Shown here: piece by piece, positions 1-9,234 of the stretch | How the letters are laid out: each line of letters starts with the position of its first letter | How positions within the stretch are numbered: position 1 is the stretch's first letter | NCBI GenBank assembly: GCA_900314355.1 | Contig: OMUY01000079.1 | Span: 1 to 58,635, forward strand | DNA: 58,635 nucleotides | Source of the DNA: an uncultured Eubacteriales bacterium | Lineage (GTDB): Bacteria; Bacillota; Clostridia; Oscillospirales; Acutalibacteraceae | Direction: 5' to 3' | Notes under the pieces: generated by a model | Database searches by the model: none | Told to the model about the DNA's origin: nothing | Seen by the model: the letters and a program-made list of their open reading frames with translations, nothing else | Program-made: the position numbers and the translations under genes

Positions 1-1139
1 TCCTCACCGGATTTTAATTTTCTTGTTTCGCCTTTTGAATTTAAAGCCGAAGCATTAAATGTCACTTCTTCTTTAAGCGCGTTTTTTACTGTCTCACTGA
101 ATTTTTCCAGATTTGTTTTTTCTCTTTCGGATATCAGTCCGTGCCTGTCGACCGGAATATTTAAAAGCATTGAAGCGTTTCCGTACACAGTATTGAAATA
201 CACGTCCGCAAGCTCTGACGGCGTTTTTACAACACCGTGTTCAGGGTTTTTATAGTAATCGTCATCATGATAAAACCAACCCGATGTCATGGAAAGGTCA
301 GCCTCGGCAGGGTACCATACGAGGTCAGTTTTTCCTTTTATCTTTTCTCTTGAGCCTATATCCTCGTCCGTCTTGTCAAAGCTTGTAAGTTTTCCTGTAC
401 GGTTTTCTGAATGTTGTGATTTTTTCGCAGTATTTTCTACTGACTGATTTGCCCATGAAATTACATTGTATTCAGATTTCCTCGTTTTGCCCGCTTCATT
501 TCCAATCCACCTGACGTCCGGCCCGCAGATCGAAATTACTGCGTTCGGCTGATATTTTCTGATAACCGACCAATATCTCTCCCAATCGTAAACTTGCTTT
601 TTTCCGTTTGCACCCTCTCCGCAAGCCCCGTCGAACCAGAAGCAGAAAATTTCTCCGTAATTTTGACATAGCTCGGTTAATTGATTTACAAAAAAATCAT
701 TATATTTGTCTGTTCCGTAAGTCTTTTCGTGCCTGTCCCACGGAGAGAGATAAATTCCGAGCTTCAAGCCGTATTTCTTTGTGCTTTCGGAAAGCATTTT
801 TATTATGTCGTGAGGGTAAGACGAGTTCATAACGGTATGGTCAGTATATTTTGAGTCAAAGAGACAAAATCCGTCATGATGCTTCGCTGTTATAATTACA
901 CCGGAAGAACCGGATTTTTTTATTATGCCGCACCATTGATCTGTATTCAACTTGTCGGGAGCGAATATTTTTTCATCCTCTGTGCCGTCTCCCCATTCCC
1001 TGTCTGTAAATGTGTTTACTCCGAAATGAATAAAATTGTAGTATTTCATTTCACGGGAATATTTTAATTGTCTTTCGGACGGCACGACAGATATATATTT
1101 TTCGCATTCAACGTCAATAGTTTCATACCAATATTTCAT
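1..1139 (-). CDS. alpha-L-fucosidase, GH29 (3' end cut by window edge)
   Basis: Family GH29 retaining glycosidase that removes alpha-L-fucose from glycans. Translated from an ATG at 1139 on the minus strand, it is open at the window edge, with about 379 residues visible. Hallmarks are the conserved His of the HFG motif (residues 38-40), the KHHDGF motif (86-91), a YLSPWDRH segment (130-137) and WFDG (168-171), whose Asp is the expected nucleophile. There is no signal peptide, so it is probably cytoplasmic and acts on imported fucosylated oligosaccharides. A terminator (1155-1190) separates it from the PHP gene upstream, so it probably has its own promoter. A divergent paralogue lies at 31038-32432. 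Family assignment is firm; linkage specificity cannot be read from the sequence. Confidence 0.9.
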   Translation of the reverse strand, partial: MKYWYETIDVECEKYISVVPSERQLKYSREMKYYNFIHFGVNTFTDREWGDGTEDEKIFAPDKLNTDQWCGIIKKSGSSGVIITAKHHDGFCLFDSKYTDHTVMNSSYPHDIIKMLSESTKKYGLKLGIYLSPWDRHEKTYGTDKYNDFFVNQLTELCQNYGEIFCFWFDGACGEGANGKKQVYDWERYWSVIRKYQPNAVISICGPDVRWIGNEAGKTRKSEYNVISWANQSVENTAKKSQHSENRTGKLTSFDKTDEDIGSREKIKGKTDLVWYPAEADLSMTSGWFYHDDDYYKNPEHGVVKTPSELADVYFNTVYGNASMLLNIPVDRHGLISEREKTNLEKFSETVKNALKEEVTFNASALNSKGETRKLKSGE

Positions 1140-1154
1140 TTTTCAGCCTCTTAT

Positions 1155-1190
1155 AAAAAAGCCGAATCCTTTTGAAGAATCGGCTTTTTA
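1155..1190 (-). terminator. Rho-independent terminator of the PHP gene
   Basis: The inverted repeat AAAAAAGCCGA / TCGGCTTTTT has a 14-base loop and, read on the minus strand, runs into a U-rich stretch. It lies just past the stop codon at 1210 and upstream of the fucosidase start. Confidence 0.8.
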
Positions 1191-1209
1191 TATTATTTAA
1201 ATATCATTG

Positions 1210-2736
1210 TCAGCAAATTGACTTGAAAAATCTTCCAAGTCTTTCAAAAAGTGAGTTGAGAAGAGAGAAGATAAAATCAAATGAACCTAAATTGAAATAC
1301 GAAGGATTTGAATCGGAGTGGTTCTGTTCGGCGTTTATGGTGAATGACTCCGTATAAACAACTCCTCCTTCTCCGAAAATTTCAGCTCTTACATATCCTG
1401 ATAACTCATCTTTGTAATCATCAAGATCTATCTTTCCGTCGGATGAAGGAACAACGGCAATCTGTTTTCCGCCTGAAATAAATCTTACAATCAAAGCGTT
1501 TTCCGAATTTATCGTGATGGTATTGTCATTGTCGTCAACTTCTATTGAATCAACTTTTACCCTGGCGTTCTTGTTGAAATATCCGTCAGAATCAAGAGAA
1601 GTATAGCTTACTCCCACGTTGGATTTTTTGGCAGTCTTTGCTATTTTATCTCTTTCAGCTTCGTATTGTGATATTACGTTGTCAAGTTGTTTTGTAAATG
1701 AAGTTTCTCCGTAAAATTCCTTTATAGCGTTATTATAAGCTATAAGCTCGTCTACGTTTGCTATGCATGTCGACTGAGGAAGAATATGACCTTTTGACAG
1801 AGCGTCTTTGAATGACGCGGATGTCTTTTCGTCAGCGAGTACAATCGTGGAACCTGTATCGATTTTATTGAGCTGGTGCGCGTCGCTTGACGCGATAGCA
1901 GTTACGGTTCTTCCAGATTTTGCGGCCTCGGTTAACATTTCATCCCATAATTTTCTCTCGTATCTTGTTCTTCCGTCGCCTTTTGAGTTAATGTCGATTC
2001 CTATGCAGGACGGGTATTTCATAATAAGACCGTAGAATTTCTGGAAATAATACTTGTAAGACGCGTTTGAAAGGTTATACGCATCGTCGGTGTAAAGCTC
2101 ATATCTCGCCTGAGTGTATTCACCCGGATGGTTTATTACACTGAGACCGCCGAGCTTGTCGACGTCCTTAATGCACTGCTCGTAATCTGTTATATTATTG
2201 TTCTGGTATTTTACGAACCAAGAATTTACATGTGCGTTTACAGATACGGCGTTGTTCTCTATTCCGTAAGGTATTCTGAGAATATCGGAACCGTTTGACG
2301 ATTTGAGATAATAGTCGCCGCTCGGACCCTGAGAATACGTATATGTTATTCCGTCTGCAAATTCGCCCGAATCTCCGAGATATTCAAGATTGCCCTTGCT
2401 TCTGCCCATTGCCTGAAGAGTTTTTCCGGGAAATTCTCTTCCGGAAGTCGTAGCCCATCCGTCATCCGCATCGCCGTGGTCGGTGACGGCTACAGCGTCA
2501 AAGCCGGTTTCAACGTGTCTTTCAAGAACCTGTTTTAAAGTGTAATCGCCGTCTGAGGCGTTTGTGTGGCAGTGAAGAGCGGTTTTGTACTGATTTATGT
2601 TATCCCAGTCTATACCGGAATACGGATTTGTAATCGTGATGTCGTCGCCCGCTGCCGAAGCAATAACACAGAAAGCGGAAATAATTATTACCGCACTTAA
2701 AAATAATGATAATATTTTTGTAAATTTCCTCTTCAT
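1210..2736 (-). CDS. secreted PHP-domain protein
   Basis: A 508-residue protein with a clear N-terminal signal peptide: positive MKRK, a hydrophobic core to about residue 25, and an ASA-A-type cleavage site near 27-29. A PHP metallo-phosphoesterase domain follows, with HCHTNASDGD (about 55-64) and TDHGD (about 86-90) as metal-binding motifs. Later HP (in INHPGEY) and SDAH motifs also fit PHP. The last 25 residues are amphipathic and rich in Phe and Leu, and could hold the protein to the membrane. PHP proteins usually act in the cytoplasm on nucleotides or phosphosugars, so an exported copy is noteworthy. It is followed by its own terminator. The substrate is unknown. Confidence 0.8.
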   Translation of the reverse strand: MKRKFTKILSLFLSAVIIISAFCVIASAAGDDITITNPYSGIDWDNINQYKTALHCHTNASDGDYTLKQVLERHVETGFDAVAVTDHGDADDGWATTSGREFPGKTLQAMGRSKGNLEYLGDSGEFADGITYTYSQGPSGDYYLKSSNGSDILRIPYGIENNAVSVNAHVNSWFVKYQNNNITDYEQCIKDVDKLGGLSVINHPGEYTQARYELYTDDAYNLSNASYKYYFQKFYGLIMKYPSCIGIDINSKGDGRTRYERKLWDEMLTEAAKSGRTVTAIASSDAHQLNKIDTGSTIVLADEKTSASFKDALSKGHILPQSTCIANVDELIAYNNAIKEFYGETSFTKQLDNVISQYEAERDKIAKTAKKSNVGVSYTSLDSDGYFNKNARVKVDSIEVDDNDNTITINSENALIVRFISGGKQIAVVPSSDGKIDLDDYKDELSGYVRAEIFGEGGVVYTESFTINAEQNHSDSNPSYFNLGSFDFIFSLLNSLFERLGRFFKSIC

Positions 2737-2848
2737 ATTACATTACCTTTCGTTTATAAATATTTAATTAATTTAATTTTATCATAAACATAAAAATGTT
2801 TCAATAGTTTTTTGTTTAAATTGTAATAATTAATATTTAGATTTATCC

Positions 2849-2877
2849 TTGACAAAAATTGACATATTTGATAGAAT
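2849..2877 (+). promoter_or_regulatory. sigma-A promoter of tRNA-Leu
   Basis: TTGACA (2849-2854), a 17-base spacer, then TAGAAT (2872-2877), ending 11 bases before the tRNA 5' end. A second TTGACA at 2859 is too close to the -10 box to work with it. Confidence 0.85.
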
Positions 2878-2888
2878 AACGATGTTAT

Positions 2889-2975
2889 GCGGATATGGCG
2901 GAATTGGCAGACGCGTTAGATTCAGGTTCTAATGAATGCAAGTTCATGCAGGTTCAAGTCCTGTTATCCGCACCA
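2889..2975 (+). tRNA. tRNA-Leu (anticodon CAG)
   Basis: An 87-nt cloverleaf with encoded CCA. The acceptor arms GCGGATA and TATCCGC pair exactly. The anticodon stem TTAGA/TCTAA encloses loop TTCAGGT, giving anticodon CAG. A long variable arm (TGAATGCAAGTTCATGCA region) marks a class II tRNA. It reads CUG leucine codons. It stands alone between its own promoter and terminator. Confidence 0.95.
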
Positions 2976-2979
2976 ATCG

Positions 2980-3021
2980 AGAGCTTCGGCACGCAATTAG
3001 CGTAGTTGAGGCTCTTTTTTT
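2980..3021 (+). terminator. terminator of tRNA-Leu
   Basis: AGAGCTTC pairs with GAGGCTCT (one G-U) and is followed by seven Ts, five bases after the tRNA CCA end. Confidence 0.75.
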
Positions 3022-3325
3022 ACGGTTTTTATCCCGCGTTTCAAGTCCGTTATGAACAGTCAAACCAAAATTTACTACTGAGGTTTTAAAATTAACGCCG
3101 TTTTTTCTCCGTTATTGTCGGGAAATTTTTTTATGTCTAAAACAGGTAAATTAAATAATAAAAATATTTCTGCTATTAAATGTTTTTCCATAAATCAAAA
3201 AAACGGCTGACGCTCGAAAATAAAATTTTATTAATCAACTTATAATAATTTCGGATCGATTCTTATTCCGCGAAATATATACAAACTAAAGAGGAAAAAA
3301 ATTGGGAATTATTGAAAAATAATTC
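3022..3325. other. AT-rich spacer without a recognisable gene
   Basis: About 300 bases between the tRNA terminator and the GntR promoter. I see no open frame with a ribosome binding site, no strong hairpin and no repeat. Confidence 0.5.
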
Positions 3326-3354
3326 TTGACAAAAACGTATGTGTATGATATAGT
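3326..3354 (+). promoter_or_regulatory. promoter of the GntR/ABC operon
   Basis: TTGACA (3326-3331), 17 bases, TATAGT (3349-3354). The expected transcription start near 3361 falls inside the inverted repeat at 3359-3381, so bound repressor would block initiation. Confidence 0.85.
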
Positions 3355-3358
3355 CTAA

Positions 3359-3381
3359 CTGTATTAATACAAATAATACAG
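3359..3381 (+). promoter_or_regulatory. inverted-repeat operator for the GntR regulator
   Basis: A perfect 8-bp inverted repeat, CTGTATTA-N7-TAATACAG, overlaps the start of transcription. Such sites are typical of dimeric GntR-family repressors that control their own operon. Binding by the adjacent regulator is inferred from position. Confidence 0.7.
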
Positions 3382-3400
3382 ATAATACGGGGGTGATAAA

Positions 3401-3766
3401 ATGTTTACTGTGGACAAAATGTCCTCAATACCTATTTATGAACAACTGGAGACGCAGATAAAAAAATTTGTATTGTCCGGTCTGCTCTCGCCGGGAGACA
3501 GCCTGCCGTCCGTCAGAACAATTGCTACAGATTTGTCTGTAAATCCCAATACCGTACAAAGGGCGTTTGCCGATCTGAATCGGGACGGTATAACCGTATC
3601 TGTTCCGGGAAAAGGAAATTTTGTAACGAAAGAGGCAAACGACGTTCTGAAAAGTCAGGCTGTTGGGAGGCTTGAAAAACTTACGGATTTAGTTTCGTCT
3701 ATTTCAAAATCAGGCGTTTCGAGAGAGGAAATTCTCGATGCGGTGGAAAAGGGAATAATTAAATAA
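3401..3766 (+). CDS. GntR family regulator, YtrA subfamily
   Basis: A 121-residue repressor. An N-terminal winged helix-turn-helix (about 10-78) contains the family-typical SVRTIATDLSVNPNTVQRAF recognition region. It is followed by only about 45 residues of effector/dimerisation domain, as in the short YtrA subfamily. That subfamily usually sits first in operons for ABC transporters and answers to cell-envelope stress. The start ATG follows a GGGGGTG Shine-Dalgarno. The gene is followed after 44 bases by the ABC ATPase. Autoregulation through the inverted repeat at 3359-3381 is likely. Confidence 0.88.
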   Translation: MFTVDKMSSIPIYEQLETQIKKFVLSGLLSPGDSLPSVRTIATDLSVNPNTVQRAFADLNRDGITVSVPGKGNFVTKEANDVLKSQAVGRLEKLTDLVSSISKSGVSREEILDAVEKGIIK

Positions 3767-3810
3767 ACTTTCCTTTAACCTTAATTTCTGTTTAATTTAC
3801 GGAGGAAAAA

Positions 3811-4734
3811 ATGATAGAAATAAAATCGGTCACGAAAAAATTCGGCGATTTTACCGCGCTGAATAATATATCCTGCACTATAGAAAACGGTTCTGTTTTC
3901 GGACTTGTCGGAACAAACGGTGCAGGAAAATCAACACTCGTAAGGTGTATAGCTGGAGTATATAAGACTGACGAAGGCAGCATACTTATCGACGGGGAAA
4001 ACGTTTACGACAATCCTGCCGCAAAGGCTAAGGTGGTATACGTATCAGACGACATTTATTATCCGAATCCGGGCAATATAAACGATCTCGGAAAGTTATA
4101 CGCAAGAATGTATTCTTCGTTTAATTCCGATAAATATTTGAATCTGATTGATGAACTGCAGCTCAGCCGAAAGAAAAGCGTTTCTTCTTTTTCAAAGGGA
4201 ATGAGACGCCAGGCTGTCACGGCGGCGGCGCTTGCAGTGGAACCGGACTACATTATTTTTGACGAAACTTTCGACGGGCTTGATCCTTTGGTAAGAGATT
4301 TTTTCAAAAAGCTTATTATCAAAGAGGTCGCCGAGAGAAGTACTACGGCAATAATAACAAGTCATTCTCTCAGAGAACTTGAAGACACATGCGATAAACT
4401 CGCCATGCTTCATAAAGGCGGACTTATTCTTGAGTCGGACCTTTCAGAAATCGAATCGAATTATTTCAAAGTTCAGGTTGCGTTCAAGGAAGATTACGAC
4501 GAGAAAAAATTCAAAGACCTGAGTATCGCCGAGTTTAAGAAAAACGGAGCTATCTCAACGTTTATAGTAAACGGCGACAAGGATGAAACGACTCGAATAA
4601 TCGGCAATATGAATCCGCTTATTTTTGAAATCGTACCTATGTCTCTCGAGGAATTTTTCATAAATAAAGCGTCTAAAGCGGGTTACAATTTCGATTTAGA
4701 CAAATCTGACGAAAAAAAAGAAGGAAAGAAGTGA
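3811..4734 (+). CDS. ABC transporter ATP-binding protein
   Basis: A 307-residue ATPase that pairs with the permease 7 bases downstream. Walker A is GTNGAGKST (about 34-42). The signature region reads FSKGMRRQ in place of the usual LSGGQ. Walker B is YIIFDETFDGLD, with the catalytic Glu, and the H-loop His is in TSHSLRE. About 80 residues follow the nucleotide-binding domain. A strong GGAGGA site precedes the ATG at 3811. With a YtrA-type regulator, the set resembles ytr-like exporters associated with cell-wall-active compounds. The substrate is not identifiable. Confidence 0.9.
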   Translation: MIEIKSVTKKFGDFTALNNISCTIENGSVFGLVGTNGAGKSTLVRCIAGVYKTDEGSILIDGENVYDNPAAKAKVVYVSDDIYYPNPGNINDLGKLYARMYSSFNSDKYLNLIDELQLSRKKSVSSFSKGMRRQAVTAAALAVEPDYIIFDETFDGLDPLVRDFFKKLIIKEVAERSTTAIITSHSLRELEDTCDKLAMLHKGGLILESDLSEIESNYFKVQVAFKEDYDEKKFKDLSIAEFKKNGAISTFIVNGDKDETTRIIGNMNPLIFEIVPMSLEEFFINKASKAGYNFDLDKSDEKKEGKK

Positions 4735-4741
4735 TAATAAG

Positions 4742-6805
4742 ATGAAAAACAAAATATTTTCCAAGGGCATATATCTTGATACGTTCAGAAGAATAAAAAT
4801 AATCGGCATTATATTCGGCATATATCTGCTGATAAGCTGCGTATTCTTCGTCGGGACGGACAGAGTCGCGATGGCTCCGTTTGATTATCTGCGCCCTTTA
4901 TACATGGTTCCTTATGTAATAACCCCAGTTATTGCCGGAGTCGCGTTTAATATATATTCCAAACGAAAAACCTCGGATTTCTATTCGTCGCTTCCGGTTT
5001 CAAAATTTTCGAGAATGTTCTCCATATCGGCGGCGGTTGTTTCGGTTTTGATTGCAGGCATCTTATTGGGAGCTTTGGGCTCCATGGCTGTCATAGGTCT
5101 CGGAAAACCCATTCTTATCACCACCGGTATATGGGATGTTCTTCTTACTGTTATTTCATCGACTTTGTTCGCGTTTGCCGCGTTCGTCCTCGCGGAGGCT
5201 CTGACAGGAAATGTTCTTACTTTAATTATTTCTTATTTCGTAAATCTCTTTTTTGTCAGATATTTGTTTTACCTTATAAGATGGACTCTTCTTTCGGGTC
5301 AAAAAGCGCTTGATACAAAATTTTTCCTGAAGTTTTTCATGCCTGATATGAATACTTTTGTAGGCGGGTTTTTCAACGGAACTACATTCTTTGATATCAC
5401 ATCGAAAACTACATATGGAATATGCAATTTGAAAGAAGACCTTTGGACTGTCGCGGCTTCGGTTGTATTATTCGCGCTTGCTTGTGTTATTTTCTCAAAA
5501 AGACTCAGCGAAAAAGACTCGTCTTCTTTTACTTCAAACGGCGCGTTTTTCTATATTACAGGCGTTATTACTTTTGTTATTTCAACATTCCCAATCGCGA
5601 CGCGTTATCTAGTTGACGGTTCTATCCTTGATATGAATAAAACCACGGAAATTCTTTTGCTCTTTTTATTACCTGTAGCAATTCTTTCAATAGTCACTGT
5701 AATCTATTTTAAAAACGATAAAAGTAAAAAGAAAGTTTTGTTAAAAGAATTGCCGGCTTTAATTGCTGTAATCTTGATAAACGCTTCGATTTTCGCCGTA
5801 AACGGATACCTTCAAAATAATAAGATAAGAAAAAAAATAGCGGTCGGAGACATAAAATCCGTACAGCTCATTTTGGATTCTGACAGCAATTTTACTTCTT
5901 TTTCCGGAGCAAAGGATGATTTGGAAACAAGCGAGATTACCGATAAAGATTTTATCGCGAAAATATCCGAGTCTTACAATAAATCAGTCAACTTAAATTT
6001 ATACGATACGGAAGACGGAAACGAAGAATCCGTTATTTGTAAAATTAATACGAAAGACGGAAAAACCTACTATGGCAAAACAATCATGAACATTGAAGAT
6101 ATCGTTAAATTATCTTCAAAAGAAAAGAAAATCGAGAACTATATAAAAGAACTTCCGAAACCTGATTACAAAACATTCGTCGTCTATAATACCGGAATAT
6201 ACGGATATTACGGACGCAATGTTTTAAAAGCAGACGATGCGGAAAAGCTGTTCAAAACTATTCAGGATGAAATAAACGGATATACCGCGGAACAAGTTTA
6301 TTCGGATGTTTTTTCCGACAATTTGATTTCGATAATATATTATTCAAAATCCGGAATCGAAGTCGTTTTGAACTTATCTCCTATCACTCTTCCGAAAACG
6401 GTTAATGCGGCAATTTCTTATTTTAACGGCGGCAAAAAAATTGAAGACGTGAAAAAATGTATTTACGGAAACGATTTCCTTGTCGATGGCGTCTCGCTTT
6501 ATCTGAAAAATTCCGACGGAAAATATACCGAAAATACCAGATACATTCTCAAAGGATATACCGATGAAGATAATGAGCTGCCTGAAAAGACAAAAAAAAT
6601 TATTAATAATCTCGTTTCAAAAGCGCATTCCGATAAGGATTTCAGCTCCGGATATATGATAGTTGACGGTGAAATTACCGACAAGTCCTCTTCTGACAAT
6701 CAAGAATACGTATCATATATCATACCTGCTCCGTCTAATCTGACCGATGAAGAAATAAATAATATCAACGATCTCGTTGAAGAATCGTATAGTATTGATG
6801 AATAA
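4742..6805 (+). CDS. ABC-2 type permease with large C-terminal soluble domain
   Basis: A 687-residue membrane protein. Hydrophobic segments lie at about 18-38, 55-70, 90-118, 130-150, 155-180, 233-250, 268-287, 305-323 and 335-357. After the last one comes about 330 residues of polar, Lys/Asp/Ser-rich sequence, likely an extracytoplasmic domain as in YtrC/D-like permeases. It is the membrane partner of the ATPase at 3811 and is translationally close to it (7-base gap). Two hairpins terminate the operon. The family is clear, the transported molecule is not. Confidence 0.82.
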   Translation: MKNKIFSKGIYLDTFRRIKIIGIIFGIYLLISCVFFVGTDRVAMAPFDYLRPLYMVPYVITPVIAGVAFNIYSKRKTSDFYSSLPVSKFSRMFSISAAVVSVLIAGILLGALGSMAVIGLGKPILITTGIWDVLLTVISSTLFAFAAFVLAEALTGNVLTLIISYFVNLFFVRYLFYLIRWTLLSGQKALDTKFFLKFFMPDMNTFVGGFFNGTTFFDITSKTTYGICNLKEDLWTVAASVVLFALACVIFSKRLSEKDSSSFTSNGAFFYITGVITFVISTFPIATRYLVDGSILDMNKTTEILLLFLLPVAILSIVTVIYFKNDKSKKKVLLKELPALIAVILINASIFAVNGYLQNNKIRKKIAVGDIKSVQLILDSDSNFTSFSGAKDDLETSEITDKDFIAKISESYNKSVNLNLYDTEDGNEESVICKINTKDGKTYYGKTIMNIEDIVKLSSKEKKIENYIKELPKPDYKTFVVYNTGIYGYYGRNVLKADDAEKLFKTIQDEINGYTAEQVYSDVFSDNLISIIYYSKSGIEVVLNLSPITLPKTVNAAISYFNGGKKIEDVKKCIYGNDFLVDGVSLYLKNSDGKYTENTRYILKGYTDEDNELPEKTKKIINNLVSKAHSDKDFSSGYMIVDGEITDKSSSDNQEYVSYIIPAPSNLTDEEINNINDLVEESYSIDE

Positions 6806-6816
6806 AAAAATTTTGG

Positions 6817-6843
6817 CGGACGGGTTTAACCTGTCCGTCTTTT
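6817..6843 (+). terminator. terminator of the GntR/ABC operon
   Basis: CGGACGGG and CCTGTCCG form an 8-bp stem (one G-U), followed by TCTTTTA, 11 bases after the permease stop. Confidence 0.75.
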
Positions 6844-6853
6844 ATCCGGCAAA

Positions 6854-6883
6854 AATTACGGCCCGAAAAAACGGGTCGTAATT
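6854..6883 (-). terminator. terminator of the EF-G-like gene
   Basis: A 12-bp stem AATTACGGCCCG / CGGGTCGTAATT with an A6 loop. On the minus strand it is followed by five Us. It lies 14 bases past the EF-G paralogue stop and faces the hairpin at 6817, in a convergent gap. Confidence 0.8.
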
Positions 6884-6896
6884 ATTTATAAAATTT

Positions 6897-8945
6897 TTAT
6901 TCTTCTTCTTTGTTTGCCTCGTAATCGGATCTTACTTTTTCGGCTACGTTTTCCGGAGCTCTTTCGTAGCGCACAAAAGTGAAGTCGAATGATCCTCTGC
7001 CCTGAGTTACGGATCTGAGAACAGTAGCGAAATCGCCCATTTCTCCCATAGGAACTTCGGCTTCAAGTTTCTGCATTCCGGGCTCGTCTGCCGGTCCCAT
7101 GCCGAGAACTCTGCCGCGTCTTTTTGTTACGTCGCCCATAATGTCGCCGAGATTGTCGTCAGGCATATAAGCGTTTAATGTTCCGATTGGCTCCAAAATG
7201 GCCGGTCCGGCGACATCCGCCAATTTCTTGAACGCGAGTGACGCCGCGGTCTTGAACGCCATATCAGACGAGTCGACAGGGTGATAAGAGCCGTCGTAAA
7301 GAGTAGCTTTTACGCCCACTACGGGATAACCGGCGGTAAGACCCCTGAGGGTCGATTCTCTTAGACCTTTCTCAATAGCGGGGAAGTAGTTTTTGGGAAC
7401 AGAACCGCCGAAAACTTCCTCTGCGAATACGAGGTCGTCCGAATCGCACGGTTCAAATCTTATCCATACGTCGCCGAACTGACCGTGACCGCCGGACTGT
7501 TTTTTATGTCTTCCCTGAACTTCGACTTTCTTTGTAATAGTCTCTCTGTACGGGACCTTGGGAACTTTCAGCGAGACGTCAACGCCGAATTTATTCTTTA
7601 ACTTTGAGACGATCAGGTCAAGATGCTGCTCGCCGAGACCGGAAAGTATAGACTCCTTTGTTTCCTCGTTGAGTTCAAACGTAATTGAAGGATCTTCTTC
7701 TATAAGTTTTCTGAGACCTGAAGCCGCTTTCTCGTCTTCACCTTTTTTCGCAACCTCTACGGCCATAGAAAGGCAGGGCTTCGGGAAATCTACGCCTGGA
7801 AGCTCAACAGGGTTCTTTTCATCGCATATGGTGTCGCCTGTCTTGACTCCGGAAAGCTTTGTTACAACGCCTATATCTCCCGCGGAAATGCAGCTTGCAT
7901 CCTCCTGTTTTGAACCTCTTATTGTAATTATTTTGCCCATTCTTTCGGATTCGCCCGTTCTGAAATTGTATGCAGGCGTGTCTGATGTGATTTTTCCGGA
8001 TATTACCTTGAAATAGGACATTTTGCCTACAAAGGGATCTGCTACGGTTTTGAAGCATATTGCGGCGAGCGGCGCGTTTTCGTCGCATTTGACGTTGTTC
8101 TTTCCCTCGACTTTATCTGCGGCGGAAGGTCCGAAGTTCGCGATAGCGTTGAGCATAAGGTCTATAGCTTCGCAGTTGTAACCGTCGCACGCGAAAACAG
8201 GCATAATTGTTCCTTCCGTTATGCCTTTCTTCATTCCCTCGTAGATTTCCTCGTCCGTAAATTTTTCGCCGTCAAAGAATTTCATCATGAGGTCATCGTC
8301 CGCGGAAGCTACAGCCTCGTTCATTCCGTCTTTAAGACTCTCAATTTCAGCGTCATCCGGAAGTGCGGCTTCCGAAACTTTACCATTTGAGTACGAATAA
8401 GCTTTGTTCACGGATAAATCCACATAAGATTTAACTTTGCCGCCTTCTACATGAGGAACAATGACAGGGCATACGTTTTTGCCGTATTTTGCCTGAATAG
8501 CCGCATATGTTTTATAGAAATCCGCGTTATCGGAGTTGCATTTTGTAATTGCGAACATTATCGAATTTCCTGTCTTTGACGCGGCCTTGTAAGCTTTTTC
8601 GGCTCCGACGTCAATATCTCCGCCTGCCTGCAATACTATAAGAGCCGAACCTGCCGCTCTCATACCCTCGGCAAGTCCTTCCGCGAAATCGAAAAGACCG
8701 GGAGTGTCAATTATATTGATTTTTTTGTTGAGCCATTCAAGCGGCGCGACGGACGCCTGAACAGTTACCTGTCTTTTCTTTGATTCCGGATCGGAATCCA
8801 TAACGGTGTTTCCGTCAGCTACTCTGCCCAGTCTGTCGGTAGCTTTTGCCGTGTAGAGCATAGCCTCCGCAAGAGTAGTCTTGCCTCTGCCCGAATGGCC
8901 GGCTATACAGATGTTTTTGATATTGTCCGGTGTGTACTTTTTCAA
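6897..8945 (-). CDS. elongation factor G-like translational GTPase
   Basis: 682 residues with EF-G domain order. The P-loop is GHSGRGKT (16-23) and G3 is DTPG (80-83). Domain IV carries GGHGQFGDVWIRF, and a C-terminal EF-G domain V is present. It differs from housekeeping EF-G: the switch I region reads RQVTVQAS (58-65) rather than RGITI, and the G4 motif NKxD reads TKCN (134-137). These mark the EF-G-2/EF-G-like paralogue group, whose role is poorly defined. The start is TTG at 8945, preceded by GGAGGA with 7-base spacing. It is monocistronic. The canonical fusA, normally in the str operon, is not in this window. Confidence 0.85.
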   Translation of the reverse strand: MKKYTPDNIKNICIAGHSGRGKTTLAEAMLYTAKATDRLGRVADGNTVMDSDPESKKRQVTVQASVAPLEWLNKKINIIDTPGLFDFAEGLAEGMRAAGSALIVLQAGGDIDVGAEKAYKAASKTGNSIMFAITKCNSDNADFYKTYAAIQAKYGKNVCPVIVPHVEGGKVKSYVDLSVNKAYSYSNGKVSEAALPDDAEIESLKDGMNEAVASADDDLMMKFFDGEKFTDEEIYEGMKKGITEGTIMPVFACDGYNCEAIDLMLNAIANFGPSAADKVEGKNNVKCDENAPLAAICFKTVADPFVGKMSYFKVISGKITSDTPAYNFRTGESERMGKIITIRGSKQEDASCISAGDIGVVTKLSGVKTGDTICDEKNPVELPGVDFPKPCLSMAVEVAKKGEDEKAASGLRKLIEEDPSITFELNEETKESILSGLGEQHLDLIVSKLKNKFGVDVSLKVPKVPYRETITKKVEVQGRHKKQSGGHGQFGDVWIRFEPCDSDDLVFAEEVFGGSVPKNYFPAIEKGLRESTLRGLTAGYPVVGVKATLYDGSYHPVDSSDMAFKTAASLAFKKLADVAGPAILEPIGTLNAYMPDDNLGDIMGDVTKRRGRVLGMGPADEPGMQKLEAEVPMGEMGDFATVLRSVTQGRGSFDFTFVRYERAPENVAEKVRSDYEANKEEE

Positions 8946-9234
8946 AATTTTATCCTCCGTCTGATATTTTTTACGTTGTAAGTCGCAAAAATTATTTTAT
9001 TATCTATCGCATAAAAATGTATTTAAGAAAAAATATATAATAAAATCTCTGCAATAATTTTACATATGTATTGATTTGTAAATTTTCTAAACCATATTAC
9101 CACAAAATTTTTCAAATATCAATCTTTATTTTACAGATTTAATAAAAACTTTGAAACGAATTATAAAAATTATGTCAATCAGGTTGATGTTTTTAAAATT
9201 CGGCTGTTTTTGGGTTTATTTTGTTTAAATGTAT

